From NCBI RefSeq assembly GCF_009905375.1, contig NW_027418172.1, positions 1 through 64,000 on the forward strand: a stretch of 64,000 nt of DNA, given 5' to 3'. The stretch comes from Apium graveolens (Eukaryota; Streptophyta; Magnoliopsida; Apiales; Apiaceae). This document shows positions 10,501 through 21,799 of this stretch, one piece after another. Below the pieces are notes generated by a model. The model was not told the DNA's origin. It saw nothing but the letters and a program-made list of their open reading frames with translations, and did no database searches. The position numbers and the translations under genes were made by a program. Every line of letters starts with the position of its first letter. Position 1 is the stretch's first letter.

Positions 10501-12340
10501 TAAATGGATAGTGAAGAATCTTAAAGATAAGGAAGACCTCTCATGAACATATCTCAAAGCATTCATTTCCAAAATCTACATGGACAGTGAAGAATCCCCC
10601 TCCAGAACAGGTTATTGGTGATATTACTTATGGACTCAAGACAAGGAAAGGCAATGCAATTTTTGGTGCTTATGCTGCATTTCTAGCTCAAGAGGAACCT
10701 AAGAATGTTAAAGAAGCACTCGAAGATGAAAATTGGATCTTGGCTATGCAGGAAGAACTCAATCAATTCGAACAATGTGATATTTGGGAACTTGTCAAGC
10801 CAGTAAAGAATACTTCAGTCATTGGTATAAAATGGATTTTCAAGAATAAAGAGGATGAATTTGGTACTGTTACTCGAAATAAAGCAAGGATTGTGACACA
10901 CTGGTAGAATCAACAAGATGGCATTAACTTTGATCAAACTTATGCTCCAGTAGCTAGATTGGAATCAAGTAGGATGCTTCTTGCTTATGCATGCTACAAG
11001 AAGATCAAGCTACATAAAATGGACGTCAAAAGTGTTCTTATTGGATTTATGGAAGAAGAAGTTTATGTCAAGCAACCCCCTATTTTTGAACATGAACAAC
11101 ATCTAGACTATGTTTACAAGCTGAAGAAGGCATTATATGGCTTAATGCAATCATCAAGGACTTGGTACAAGAGGCTTAGTAAGTTTTGGCCAAAAATGAC
11201 TTCATTCGAGGTAAAATCGATCCTACTTTATTTACTAGGCAAAATGGTAATGATATTTTGATTGTCGAGATATATGTAGATGATATAATTTTTGGATCCA
11301 CTAATGATTCTATGTGTGAGTGGTTTTCTAAGTGTATGAGCAGTGAATTTGCCATCAGCATGATGGGTGAGCTGAACTATTTTTTGGGACTCTAAATCAA
11401 GCAATCTAAGGATGACATCTATGTTCATCAGTCAAAGTATGTGAAGAACTTGCTGACTAGATTTGGATTTGAGCATGTCAAGTCAAAATCTACACCAATG
11501 AATCAAAACAGCAGGGCTGACTTCAGAACGGTAAGGATGGCATCTATGTTCATCAGTCAAAGTATGTGAAGAACTTGCTGACTAGATTTGGATTTGAGCA
11601 TGTCAAGTCAAAATCTACACCAATGAATCAAAACAGCAGGGCTGACTTCAGAACGGTAAGGCAGTTGTTATCAAAAAATATAGAGGCATGATTGGTAGTC
11701 TTTTATATTTTACTGCTTCCCGGCCGGATATTATGTATAGTGTTTGTGTATGTGCTCGTTTTCAAGCTAAACCTAAGGAATCATACTTAAATGTAGTTAA
11801 AAGAATATTTCGATATTTAAGTGGGACTATTAATCTTGTGTTATTTTATCATATTACAAGCATATTTGATGTTGTGGGGTATAGTGGTGCAGATTATGCA
11901 GGATGTCAAACTAATAGAAAGAGCACAAGTGGTGTTTGTACATACTTAGGACAAACTCTTCTATCTTGGCAAAGTAAGAAACAAACTTCAGTTATATTAT
12001 CCACAGCAAAAGATGAGTAGTTAGTAGGGGGTAGTTGTTACTCTTAAATTTTGTGGATGCTTCACACTCTATGAGATTTTGGAATCAAGTGTGGCAAAGT
12101 TCCAATATATTATGACAATACTAGCACTATCAACATATCAAAGAATCCTGTGAATTACTCAAGAACAAAGCATATTGATTTTCATCACCATTTCTTGAGA
12201 GATAATGCTGCCAAAATTAAGATTAAATTAGTTTTTATGCCTACTGAATATCAATTGGAAGATATCTTTACAAAACCCCTTGGCGAAGCAAGATTTTCTA
12301 CCATTCGAAGAGAACTTGTCATGTGCAGCGTATAATTGCA
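10501..12340 (+). pseudogene. Copia pol remnant: reverse transcriptase and RNase H, left copy
   Basis: Frame 10587-10907 reads DENWILAMQEELNQFEQ and VIGIKWIFKNKEDEFGTVTRNKARIV, the start of the copia RT domain, then a stop (TAG near 10905). Next come DQTYAPVARL, LHKMDVKS and KALYGL; a one-base frameshift leads to VEIYVDDIIFGST, with the catalytic YVDD near 11271. After a 125-bp tandem duplication, IGSLLYFTASRPDIMYSVC follows, then the RNase H region with STAKDE and a stop (12018) where the family has AEY, and SRTKHIDFHHHFLRDN near the end (12150-12335). The frameshift at LSKFWPK and the stop in RNase H also occur in the right arm and so are older than the inverted duplication. Confidence 0.9.
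11408..11657 (+). repeat. 125-bp tandem duplication inside copia pol
   Basis: Two nearly identical 125-bp units (11408-11532 and 11533-11657), each running from aaggatg to agaacggt. 125 is not a multiple of three, so the duplication shifts the frame. The right-arm copy (about 44510-44640) has only one unit, so this arose in the left arm after the arms separated. Confidence 0.92.
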
Positions 12341-12916
12341 AGCTATCTTTAGAAATTTGGTAATGTTAGCTTACTATTAATTTTCGTGTTAGCTTACTAT
12401 GATTATTTATTAAATATCATAATTTGTGTTTGATTTGATTTATTAATTTTGACATGCCATTATCTGTTTATTGGTGCTTACTTGTTTGTGTGTTTTGGTG
12501 CTTTCTTTTCTCCAAAAGAGGATGATCTCAACACTTCTGATCAGCCCTCAACCTAGATCTTTTTGATGCTTTAAGGTGAAGATATTTAGGAGATTTATGT
12601 TTGTTTAAGGTTTATTTAAGACTTGTTTCATCTGTTGGTTTATGGTTAATCTTGTGTGGTTTGCTACTTGGTTTATGAACTTGGTTTATGATAGTTATTT
12701 TTGCTTAATACTTGATTTGCTTTGGTTATGTTAAGACTTGGTGAGGTAATGATATGCTGCTATGTTGGTTGTATTGGATATGCATTTGTTGTTATTTGCA
12801 GTTTAATTATTTGCAGTAGTGTGTTATAAAGTATTGCTTAATTTTGAGATATTCATAGATTTAGGGGGAGTTTTATAATTCTCCTAAATGTGTGTAATCA
12901 TCAAAAAGGGGGAGAC
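12341..12916 (+). other. Copia 3' untranslated region and polypurine tract
   Basis: Noncoding stretch between the pol stop and the 3' LTR. It ends in aaaaagggggagac (12903-12916), the polypurine tract that primes plus-strand DNA synthesis, immediately before tgtaactcc. The same region precedes the LTR at 25610 and, reversed, follows 43241. Confidence 0.8.
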
Positions 12917-14100
12917 TGTAACTCCTTAGTTTTGATGATCGCAACACAGCAAGCCATTATGTTGTTATTTAAGACTGTTTGCAGGATATATCATCTTAAT
13001 GACATTGTTGTTTATGCATCATGACAACAAGCTATCATAAGACAGTAACCTATTTCGGCAAGCTATGATCACGTTATTCAAAACAATAGCAAGCCAAGAT
13101 GGACAGTCCAGACTCAACAAGGAAACATATTTTCAAGGAGATATTTCAGGAATTTCTTTTAACGAATTGTAAAGACTTCTCTACTATATTATACGTGGTT
13201 AATATATATTAGAGCTCAGTTATAAAAAAATTTCTAACTTTAAAACAGTTCCTAATTTGTAGGAGTTTGTTTTCTTTTCAAACTCTATCTCCTAGAAATC
13301 TGATTAAAAAAGTTTTATACTCATACAAAATAGAAGAGACTTTTTCTGATCATTTTTCTTTCTTTATCTCTTCTATTAAACGTATATATGAATGTTGGAA
13401 ATCATCCCAACTAATTTAAACGTTAGAATTGGATTCTAACTGTTGTAAGTTGTTGAGATTGTTTTGAACATTAGTGTATATTTATGTACGAGTTTTCTTG
13501 CAGTTTTTATGACTAACTTATTGCAGCAAGAACACTCACAACTCACTGATCTTTATTGGTTCTAAAATACTCTCGAGCTCTTAATTATATACACGTGTTT
13601 TATCGTAGAGAGTCTATAGTTTGAGTTGTAATTACTTTATCATTTCATTTATATTGTTCAATTTGTATTGATTAGTTGCTGGATAGTTGGCTAAGAGAAA
13701 CAAGGGTTTGGTGAACTAGTACCAGAGAAGTTTGTACTACGGGGTAATGTAGTACTTAGAGCGCAGGTTTAGAAACAGGGTTTTAGCAAGCCATTATCAG
13801 CAGCTGGGATAAATGGAGATATATTATTCTATATTGTCTTAACAAGTTGTAAACTTACTGTGATTCAATAATATATTGTCTTATCGAGTTGGTAAGGGAC
13901 CATGACGTAGACCATAGGGGATTACGGGTCGAACCCGGCTAAAATTCTTGTCTGTTATTATTACTTTTCTGCATACTATTTTATGGACTACATTTAGTCA
14001 TCTTAGCTTACCATCATTGGCAGATTATTGAACTGTTTATAAAATCTCAGTAAGGGATTATCTGGTAAAATTTAAAACTAATCTTAGTTAGCCATAATCA
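12917..14100 (+). repeat. Copia 3' LTR, left copy
   Basis: Begins tgtaactccttag after the polypurine tract and ends ccataatca, so it has the TG...CA ends of an LTR. Full-length match to 9324-10500. Confidence 0.87.
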
Positions 14101-15134
14101 CCATCCCATAACACATATTTTTTTTTACTTTTTCATCTAAAATTCATAATTTTACATATCTTTTTAAAATATATTTTTTTGAATTAAAGTTTAATATTTA
14201 TAATTTTATTCAAAAAAGAAATTCGAGAACTAATATATGAACCTATCCTCCTTATTCATCTTAAAATCATAATGAAATTATATTTTGGTACATATTAGAC
14301 AAAATAATGTCTTTGTGTACTGGTCAACCTTTTTGTGAATGCTAGCAAAAAAATACAAAGTGGGCTGACTTGGCCCCTTTGCATTTCCTACTTTGTGGAA
14401 AGACCCAAAATTTATTAGAAAACTTGTCTATTGAAAATTTTGAGTTAAAAAAATATAAGCATGTTTTTCAATAATAAATTTTTATTACAGTTGAAAATAT
14501 TAAAAATATTCATTATAATTACGTTAAAGTACATATGGTCAAGTCAGACCATTATAATTTCAAAATAAAATTGATTAATAATTAAATAAACTCAACATAT
14601 TGTCATTCATTTTAATTCTTATGTTTAAATAAACAAAGCAATTAGTAAATATTTTTATAAACCGTATCATTTTTCTCATACGTATAAATTTTTTGTCAAA
14701 TTTTTTTTATCCTATCATATACCTCTAGAAATTTAATTTGATTAAATGTGATTATGTAAATATTATTTTGTGCATGACAAATAATTTATTATTGTTAGTT
14801 AGGGTTGGATTAGTACATATATTATTGTTAATTGAGGTCAATAGGTGGTTTATATATAATCTCACTATATAAAATATAGAATTTTCGAAAAAATGTCATT
14901 TTGAAGTTATGTTTTTTATACACTGCTGACCACTTGATTTTTAGAATGTCATTTTATTTACAGCACAAAATAAATTAGAGTAATACTTCTTTAGGCTTCT
15001 ACATCCACATCCAATTAATTTACATAATACATGGAGCAATAAAAAATTTGAACTATATTGGGTCCATTTAAACCCATGAAATACAACTCAGGCCTGCAAA
15101 ATAGAGAATATAAAAATGGTAGTTAAAACCCTAA
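14101..15134 (+). promoter_or_regulatory. GRP-1 upstream block with telo-box
   Basis: AT-rich sequence that follows the copia LTR here and, matching closely, at 26792, 42095 (reverse) and 63574 (reverse). The inner part (from about 14590) is the U block. The telo-box AAACCCTAA is intact at 15126-15134; both site II motifs are mutated in this copy (ggtcc near 15061, aggcct near 15090). Downstream, gcgccgccccc near 15147 is an unusually GC-rich spot for this window. Inferred to be the promoter of GRP-1. Confidence 0.55.
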
Positions 15135-17057
15135 TAAAAGCACAAGCGCCGCCCCCTTACAAACAAAATAAACATGTACATGGCTATGAAATAGTGTTTT
15201 GGTGTTATTTGTATTTTCTATGAAAGAGTGTTTTGGTGTTGTAAGGTTAAACACATCTTCAAATGAATTGGCGGAGGATTAAATGGACAAGATTTGGAGG
15301 TTTTCATGAATTGATGTTGTTTAACAAGGTTAAGGTAATAATTTGTATTTCCCTGTATCTTCATTTCCATTTCTTATGTGTTTTTTGAACAAACTTTTTT
15401 TAAAACTTCAATCCATACAATAAGTATCCCATTTTTCTTGTATATATGTATGTAGATTGACATGGAATGCCGCTTGTATTTGTTTTTACATGACCTCCAT
15501 AACAAGAATTATCCCATTCAGAATTATATGTCAATGTTAAAAAAAAGAATTGAGTTATATTTGTAATAACTTTTTTGTTCCACATAAATAATCAAATACA
15601 TGATATAGTAAAAAAATGAAAATTTATAGCTAAGAAGCCCATATGTTATTTAGATTTTATCTTCATATTTGTTTAATTATACTATTAAATTTATTTTATG
15701 TTTATGTGTGACCTTTTTTCAGAGACATATGCAGAGGAATTTTATTTTTCTTGCTATTTGTAAGAAGTTCCACAAACAATGAAGAAAATGCTCCAAGTCC
15801 CTTATATTTCACCTCTTCATCAAATTACTAGTGTAAGCTTTCTTTGTTCTTCTTTAATTTTTACTATGCAAATATATAAAATAAATATATATGCACATAG
15901 TACAAGTAAAGCCCTCATCACTATTTAACTTTATATTACCTGATATATGGTTAAAAATGAGATTTCTTACTTGATAAAGATGTAGGCTCTGTTTGTGACA
16001 AATTATAGTGCTGTAAAAACTTATATATCAATACAAAAAGAGGTAGGCTCACCATTTTCAGTCTCACTAGAACCTTCTATTGATGTAATAGATCAGTAAC
16101 TATTCAAAAAGTATATAGTAATGGTTTTTTTTAATCCAGTAGTAATCACTATTTAACTTTATATTAGGGGATACATGGTTAGAAATGAGATTTCTTACTT
16201 GATAAAGATGTAGGCTCTGTTTGGGACAAATTATAGTTTTGTAAAAACTTATATTTTAATACATGAACAGGTACGCTCACCATTTTCACCCTCATAGTTT
16301 TAATAGTGGAATTGGTGGTGGCATTGTTGGTGGTGAAGTTCGTGCTAACTTAAGCAGTGTCATTGGTGGTAACTTTAATAATGGCATCAACCGTGGTATC
16401 ATTGGTGGTATATTGTGTACTCTTAGTAGTGACATTGGGGGGAACATGACTAGAATCTTTAGTGGTTATATTGGTGGTACTATAGACGATAACATTAGTA
16501 GTGGATTTGGTGGCACTGATGATGACATTGGTTGTATTGCTCTTGTTAGTGCAATCGGCGGCATTGGAAGTGATATTTTTGGTCGGAGAGTTGGTGGTGG
16601 TATTGTTGGTATTGGTGTTAAAGTTCGTGGTAGTTTAAGCATTTTCATTGGTGGCCACATTAATTATGGTATTACAGGTGGTATAATTGGTAGTGGCATT
16701 GGTGGTAACATTGCTGGTAGCTTTAGTAGTGGCATGGCTAGTTGTCATATTTTCAGCATTGGTGGTATATTGGTTAGTCTTAATTATGGCAAGGGTGGTA
16801 GCTTAAGTGGAAGCAGTGGTGGTGGCATGGCCGGTAGCTTTAGTGGTAACACTGGTTGTATGTTCGGTAATATTCGGGGGTAGTGGTTTTAGTTATGGTT
16901 CCATTGGCGTATTAGCCTCACTAGTGGTTAAAACTTTGATAGTGCTGGCATTGATGGTAGTGCTATTAATATGAGTGGTGGTGCTCCTGACATTAACCCA
17001 CCTTACAATGTTGACCAAATACCTTTCGCATGGACATCAACATCAACATTATCTTAA
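15135..17057 (+). pseudogene. Glycine-rich secreted protein gene, GRP-1 (broken)
   Basis: Exons read from splice signals: an untranslated first exon (about 15150-15328, donor aag/gttaag), an 80-nt exon (15456-15535), a third exon (from 15722) in which ATGAAGAAAATG at 15779 joins directly to the NAPSP region because the hydrophobic part of the signal peptide seen at 6182 is deleted, and a glycine-rich exon (16271-17057). The last codes YAHHFHPHSFNSG and then about 190 residues rich in Gly, Ser and Ile built on spaced IGG triplets (for example SSVIGGNFNNGI, FSGYIGG). After CMFGNIRG the frame stops; the gly-rich code continues one frame over (GGSGFSYGSIG), then returns to the first frame with a further TAA, ending ...PPYNVDQIPFAWT. 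Resembles cell-wall glycine-rich proteins; role unproven. No intact protein can be made. Confidence 0.65.
15955..16271 (+). repeat. Tandem duplication of the intron end of GRP-1
   Basis: About 15955-16080 and 16185-16310 carry the same sequence (gatttcttacttgataaag, then tagtttt/tagtgct gtaaaaactt, then aggtaggctcaccattttc or aggtacgctcaccattttc). Each copy includes a 3' splice site and the first bases of the glycine-rich exon; only the second continues into coding sequence. Also present in the GRP-2 and GRP-3 copies. Confidence 0.75.
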
Positions 17058-17839
17058 TAATTCCTTCGAGCACCTGATGTGGCTATTTCCAAATTTTGTT
17101 TCTTGTGCTACTCCCAACGCTACTATCACTTTTATAGAGGATGAACCCATGTTTACTATAGGATTTGTGACTTGTAGGGGATGTACTTCCCAAAAAAACC
17201 AAGAAGTTCATAAACCTTAGGCCTTTTATATGATTTTAAAGATCTCTCAGCTCTTACAAAATTGTACCATAAAATCAATCATTTCAGTGGCCTCTATTTG
17301 ATTAGTAATTAGCTTTTTGTACATACTTTCACTAAACAATTTTGAAAATAATTACAATTCTCAAACCCAAAAAAGTACTTTGAAGCATGGGTTTATAACC
17401 ACATATAATTCATATATTTGTCTGTTTGGCTGTTTTTATTTTTTGAATTTAGGTCATGAACATTACAAATAAATTTTAAGAAATGATCTAATACAATAAT
17501 GAATTGTGGTTAATGTCCATGAATGATAAATAGTTACATATATTATTAGCAAGTATCATGTAATCAAATGATATATATATGCGTGTGTATGTAAGTTGGT
17601 AACCTATTAACTACATAAAACTACTCTAGATGTCAATTTTTTTATCATTTCTAAAAAATTGTATCCTTTAAAAAAATTATATTCAGCCAAGAATTGTATG
17701 CATGTATTTTGTGACAAGAAAATATTGTGTAAAACATAATGTTTTATTAAATAATTATGTTTTGATTTAGTATTGTATAATCATGAATCATGTTCCCTAT
17801 AAAATACTATTGTTATGTAAAAATGTATTGTTATGTAAA
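17058..17839. other. GRP-1 downstream region
   Basis: Noncoding. The segment 17085-17220 is kept with few changes in all three GRP copies (a run encoding TITFIEDEPMF in one frame) and may be the 3' UTR or a last exon; the open frame there starts only at a GTG. The remainder is AT-rich with tatatatatgcgtgtgtat near 17570. Confidence 0.45.
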
Positions 17840-18560
17840 AAAGTGGAAAAGTTGTAAATTATTTTTAAAATATAATATATATTTTAGATATATGTTTATC
17901 ATCTGTATAAAGGAATAATTTTTCAAAATTTAAAAACAATGAAAAGATAAAAAATAGAGAAATGAGTTCCTTAAGAAAAAGAACAAAAAGGTACAATTAG
18001 TTAATAGCTGTGGTTAATATTAAAAGTTACTAATTTGTATGAACCTTCCTCTAAAATTAGTTATTAGTACAAGTGGTTATTAATTTATTCATAAAAAAGT
18101 GGTTATTAATAAAAGATAATAGGTTCTATGAACCTTCATCTAGATGATCGATGAAGGTTTAACCATAACCCAATTTTAATGGTAACCTAGTAACTCACCC
18201 ACAATCATGAAGGTTTGTTCTCTAACTCATCATTTCTTTGTTTAATTCATTCTCTATTTATATTATGTTTTGTTCTTAGTGTGCATTCCTTAGATTTAAA
18301 ATTTTATATAAACATGTTTATGTTTTATACACGCTATTGTATTGTCCAGTTACCAAGTCTCTATTATAACTCTACTTCTCTTTGGTTTTGGTTAACTGAT
18401 CAATTTTTATACATAGGATACAATTACTACTTTAACAAGATAATATCATTCAACAAAATAAAATATACTTGCGTAAATTATTTAATCTTCATTAATTTAG
18501 TGTGGAACTTCTGCCTAAAATCAAAAAAAATACCAATGGAATAGAAAAAAAGTTAAAATT
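17840..18560. other. V block, AT-rich repeated spacer
   Basis: Noncoding block repeated at 23710-24060, 37700-38390 (reverse) and 56691-57170 (reverse); its first part is also related to 3650-3950. The open frame at 18215-18544 is low-complexity and is not kept in the mirror copy. Contains the hairpin listed next. Confidence 0.5.
18131..18159. repeat. Perfect 10-bp inverted repeat
   Basis: aaccttcatc (18131-18140) and gatgaaggtt (18150-18159) form a perfect 10-bp stem with a 9-base loop. The mirror copies at 38073-38101 and 56834-56862 keep the stem. Confidence 0.75.
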
Positions 18561-18564
18561 TAAA

Positions 18565-19310
18565 TACAAGTTCCAAAAAATATTACCTTACACATTAAAC
18601 TTTAATAATTGTATTAAAATTATATTGAACACATATATAAATATTTTACAGAAAAAACAACTATAGAACATAAAATAATATATAAACGCTAAAATGAATG
18701 CTTACAAACTTAAATCATATATTTATTTATATTTTACTTTATTTCAAATACATTACATAAAATACAATGCATAAAATATAGAATGTGAAAAATAGAGCAT
18801 ATAATAAATAAAAACACGTAAGGAAGTACATAATTCAAAAAATTTTAACACATATCAAAATATAGAAAATGTGAAAAAATATAAAATGGTTAAAAGTTTT
18901 TTAAAGTATTAAAAAATATTGAAAATTCAAACTCAAAGAAATTTACCTTACACATTAAATTTCAATAGTGGTTTGTATTATTAAACATACACTTAACATT
19001 TTTAATTTCATTACAAAATATAAGTAAGTTGCAAAAAACACAACTAGAGAACACAAAATAATATATAGAACCCAAAAATGATGTTAAACAAAATTAAATC
19101 ATATATTAAAAGAAATTTAATTTATTAAAAATACAGAACATTATACAATTTATAAAAATATAAAACATAAAAATTAAAGCATATAACAATAGAGATAAAA
19201 AGAATTATAAAAGACATAAGACAAAAAAATTACATAAAAGTAAAAATACTAAACCTCTAAAAAAGTACCAAATGCTTAAAAGTTTTTTAAGTATTAGAAA
19301 ATATTTGGCA
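18565..19310. repeat. Pair of diverged ~370-bp AT-rich tandem units
   Basis: Unit 1 (about 18565-18935) and unit 2 (about 18936-19310) both start at a form of ttaccttacacattaaa and pass through the same ordered motifs (tatattgaacac/aaacatacac, acaactagagaacataaaataatatat, aaatcatatatt, aaacataaaa). They end at aaaagttttttaaagtatt. The same pair lies at 36870-37690 and 55990-56690 (reverse), and part of unit 1 at 24090-24240. Not coding. Confidence 0.7.
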
Positions 19311-19329
19311 CATGACAATTAATGGAAGA

Positions 19330-20440
19330 AATGTCTATTTTTACTGCATTTAACATAGAACAGGGGTTTGTAGATGGCAAGAAATATATTGGCGGTAGAG
19401 ATCCAAAAATTATAGACTTTGTCATGCTTCAAGATAAGTCAAACTTATTGGAATATTGTTAGAAGATATGTTGTTCAATTTTATAAGACTTTCTTTGATA
19501 CAGAACATAAGAACATGGGCCAAGGGAACTAAATCTTACGCTTGTACAACTTATTTAGATCTTCGACCTATCTCTCTTGATAATATTCTGATGCGTATAT
19601 TATATAAGGTGCTGGAAAATAAGTTTAAATGATGTTTAAACTTGATAATATTTAACAAACAAAGTGCTTTTAATCAAGGGAGGCTATTAACTTATAATGA
19701 AATGATTGCATTTGAAGTCATAAGGAAAAAAGGATGTGGTTGATTTAAAAATTGATATTTTTAAGGCATAAGATACGTTGGAATAAAGATTTATTAAACA
19801 AATGTTGCATAAATGTGGTTTGCACTCACCCTGGATTTCTAGGATTATAATATGTGTTCTGAAATTCTCGTATAGTTTTGTAAACAGTAGTGGAATTTTT
19901 GTTGATGTGCATCCGCAACGGTGACTTCAACATGGAGATCCAGTCTCTCCCTACTTGTATATTCTATGCGTGGAAGGTTTAAATCTATCATTAAAAAGTT
20001 AGAAGAAACATGTTTGCTTCATGGAGTTAAGGTTGCTAGAGGAGCTCCCAGTATCTCCCATGTGTTATTTGCTGATGATTAATTTTTCTTTTTTCAAGCA
20101 ACGAGTGTAGATGCAAGGAATATGAAGTGTATTTTAGAGAGGTGTTAGTGTTTGTCTGGACAAGTAGTTAATTATGTTAAGTCTACTGTGTTCTTTTGTC
20201 CTAATACTTGTGCTGATAAGTGAACACTCGTATGTCACATCCTGGGGGTTGAAGAAATTGAATTGATAAACCACGTAAATATCTTGAAATGTCAATATAG
20301 TGGTGGTCTGAGAGTTAGGAGTTTGAGGAACTTCCATACAACTATGCTTGCCAAGCAATATTGGAGAATCATTAATGGAACATCCAACATATAATTAAAC
20401 TTACTCCCATTTGGTGGAGGGCTCCGCAATTGTGCAAGAT
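19330..20440 (+). pseudogene. L1-type LINE reverse transcriptase fragment, copy 2
   Basis: Longer copy of the fragment at 1-885. The start (19340-19450) encodes the region before the KSPGP motif of L1 RT, but the motif itself is deleted (ttcaagataagtcaaacttattgg) while the 54861-55960 copy keeps it. The FADD catalytic box is intact at 20069-20080 and is followed at once by a stop. The C-terminal block GGLRVRSLRNFHTTMLAKQ lies at about 20300-20360. Joined end to end with a gypsy fragment on the opposite strand at about 20440, as in all four copies. Confidence 0.85.
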
Positions 20441-21790
20441 AGGTCAGCCTAGAGTTTCTCTAGTTCAATGTTTAACAATTACTTATTTCCACTGGGTTTG
20501 GCCTCTGAATGCTTGCTTTTACCACCAGTGTCATTCTCTTCATAATTTGATCTTTGTCGAGATTTTTAAGCATGATGATTCTTGTTGTCTCCTAGTCTTC
20601 TCTCATTTCCCTGACTCCCTTCTCAGTTGGGTACTACATCTTGAGATTGGGGATTGACCCAACAGCTTGGAAGGCCAAAAAGAATGGTTGTCCTAGGAGT
20701 GCGTTGTAGGGGCTTTTAGAATCTTACGATGTAGAATTTTACTTATTTTACGATGTAGAATTTTACCTATATGACATTTTATTGGTACTAATATGTAAAG
20801 TAATCATACATTCACAAGGTATATGTAGTCCGTCGAAGGCCTCAAGAGGTACCTCATGGCATGGCTCCACTGCAGTCCAGCTAGGTTCATTTTGGTATAT
20901 GTACGATGAAATAAGATATTGGACGAACTGCCTCCGTCTACTAACACTTTCCATATATTATTTTCCCCGATGACATGATGGATTATCAGTGGATCTCCAT
21001 AAGGTTATATGACATCCTCGTAGTCCTCTTTATTGAAGGAGAGCATCATAGTCTGTCTAGAAGGGCTGAACTGGTATAAATTATAAACTTGACGAGCGTA
21101 CCTTTTTTGAAATTTTTACTGTCAACTCAAAGGACATTGCTTTCCGAAATTATCTTCACCTCTCCCTAATATCTCATTTTGGGTTCTGTGTTCCTTGTCT
21201 CATTCGGCCCCAACTTATCCTTCTGGTCTCTTAGAAATTCATTGAGTTCTTCAGCCTCGATCATTTTTTCAATCAGCCTCTTCAAGTGAAAACATTCATC
21301 ACTATTTTGCTCCTTATCTTGATGGTAGTAACAATACTTATCAGAATTCTTCTTATGGTTGGCCATCTTCATTTTAGTTGGTTGGATGAAAACAGGCTTG
21401 CCTTTCATTTAGTGGAAAATTTTGGAAATCGCCACATTAAGTGGTGTAAACGCAGTCACATATCTAACTATTTGCCTTTCCAAGCCTCAGTCCATTTCCT
21501 TCTTATCATTAACCATTTGATATTCCTTTAGGGAGTATTCGTAGTGGCATGACAGCCGGTTACGATCACCTCTTCGGGGCTCCCTATATCCTTCCAGAAT
21601 ATCCATCTTCCTTCGAATGTTCTTACCCCTCATATATACCATTCATGGAATTTGGGATATAATCATAAATTGAGAATAAAAAGAGAAAAACATATAAATT
21701 TCATTGAAATTGGAAATACATATAATGTCCTACATGCTTCGCTATTAGGAGATTCAAATTGCATTATTAAAGTAAATGACTGAATTTAAT
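20441..21790 (-). pseudogene. Ty3/gypsy gag zinc finger and protease fragment, copy 2
   Basis: The best gag remnant on this strand is 21166-21408 (minus): MANHKKNSDKYCYYHQDKEQ then NSDECFHLKRLIEKMIEAEE and LNEFLRDQKDKLGPNE. The C..H..C spacing and the LKxxIE tail match plant gypsy gag. The protease region follows at about 20890-21100, then the EPCHEVPLEAFDG segment (20830-20880). Stops throughout. Order relative to the integrase fragment upstream is permuted as at 886-2818. Confidence 0.82.
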
Positions 21791-21799
21791 AATCCAAAA

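Larger units (their letters stand above)
9324..14100 (+). mobile_element. Ty1/copia element with two LTRs, internally deleted, left copy
   Basis: Two LTRs of about 1.18 kb flank a pol remnant. There is no gag, protease or most of integrase between the LTRs, and no primer-binding site after the 5' LTR: LTR sequence runs directly into internal sequence. The run ctacatggacagtgaagaat at 10575-10594 is also seen in altered form just after the LTR (10500-10520), 75 bp upstream, so the internal deletion has a short direct repeat at its border. RT sequence style suggests the SIRE/Tork side of copia, but I am not certain. No clear target-site duplication (cttagtac before, ccatccc after). The same element is at 42096-46710 on the minus strand. 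Confidence 0.85.

Noticed and set aside
13910..13945. tRNA-like B-box (ggtcgaacccgg)
   Set aside because: It is part of the conserved copia LTR segment, with no cloverleaf or A-box at the right distance.
15456..15535. Possible dirigent-like or other enzyme exon (LYLFLHDLHNKNYP)
   Set aside because: The resemblance is a few residues only, the exon lies upstream of the signal-peptide exon, and no other dirigent blocks are visible.
16466..16660. Pro-rich frames antisense to the glycine-rich exons (also 39552-39746, 57829-58023)
   Set aside because: The reverse complement of GGT/GGC-rich code gives Pro/Thr/Ile automatically; no start context or other support.
16975..17220. 81-codon frame downstream of the glycine repeats, similar at 38992-39237
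   Set aside because: It begins only at GTG in the wrong frame of the glycine-rich exon; in the exon frame the protein ends at PPYNVDQIPFAWT. The later FIEDEP part is conserved and is noted as possible 3' UTR or last exon, not as a separate gene.
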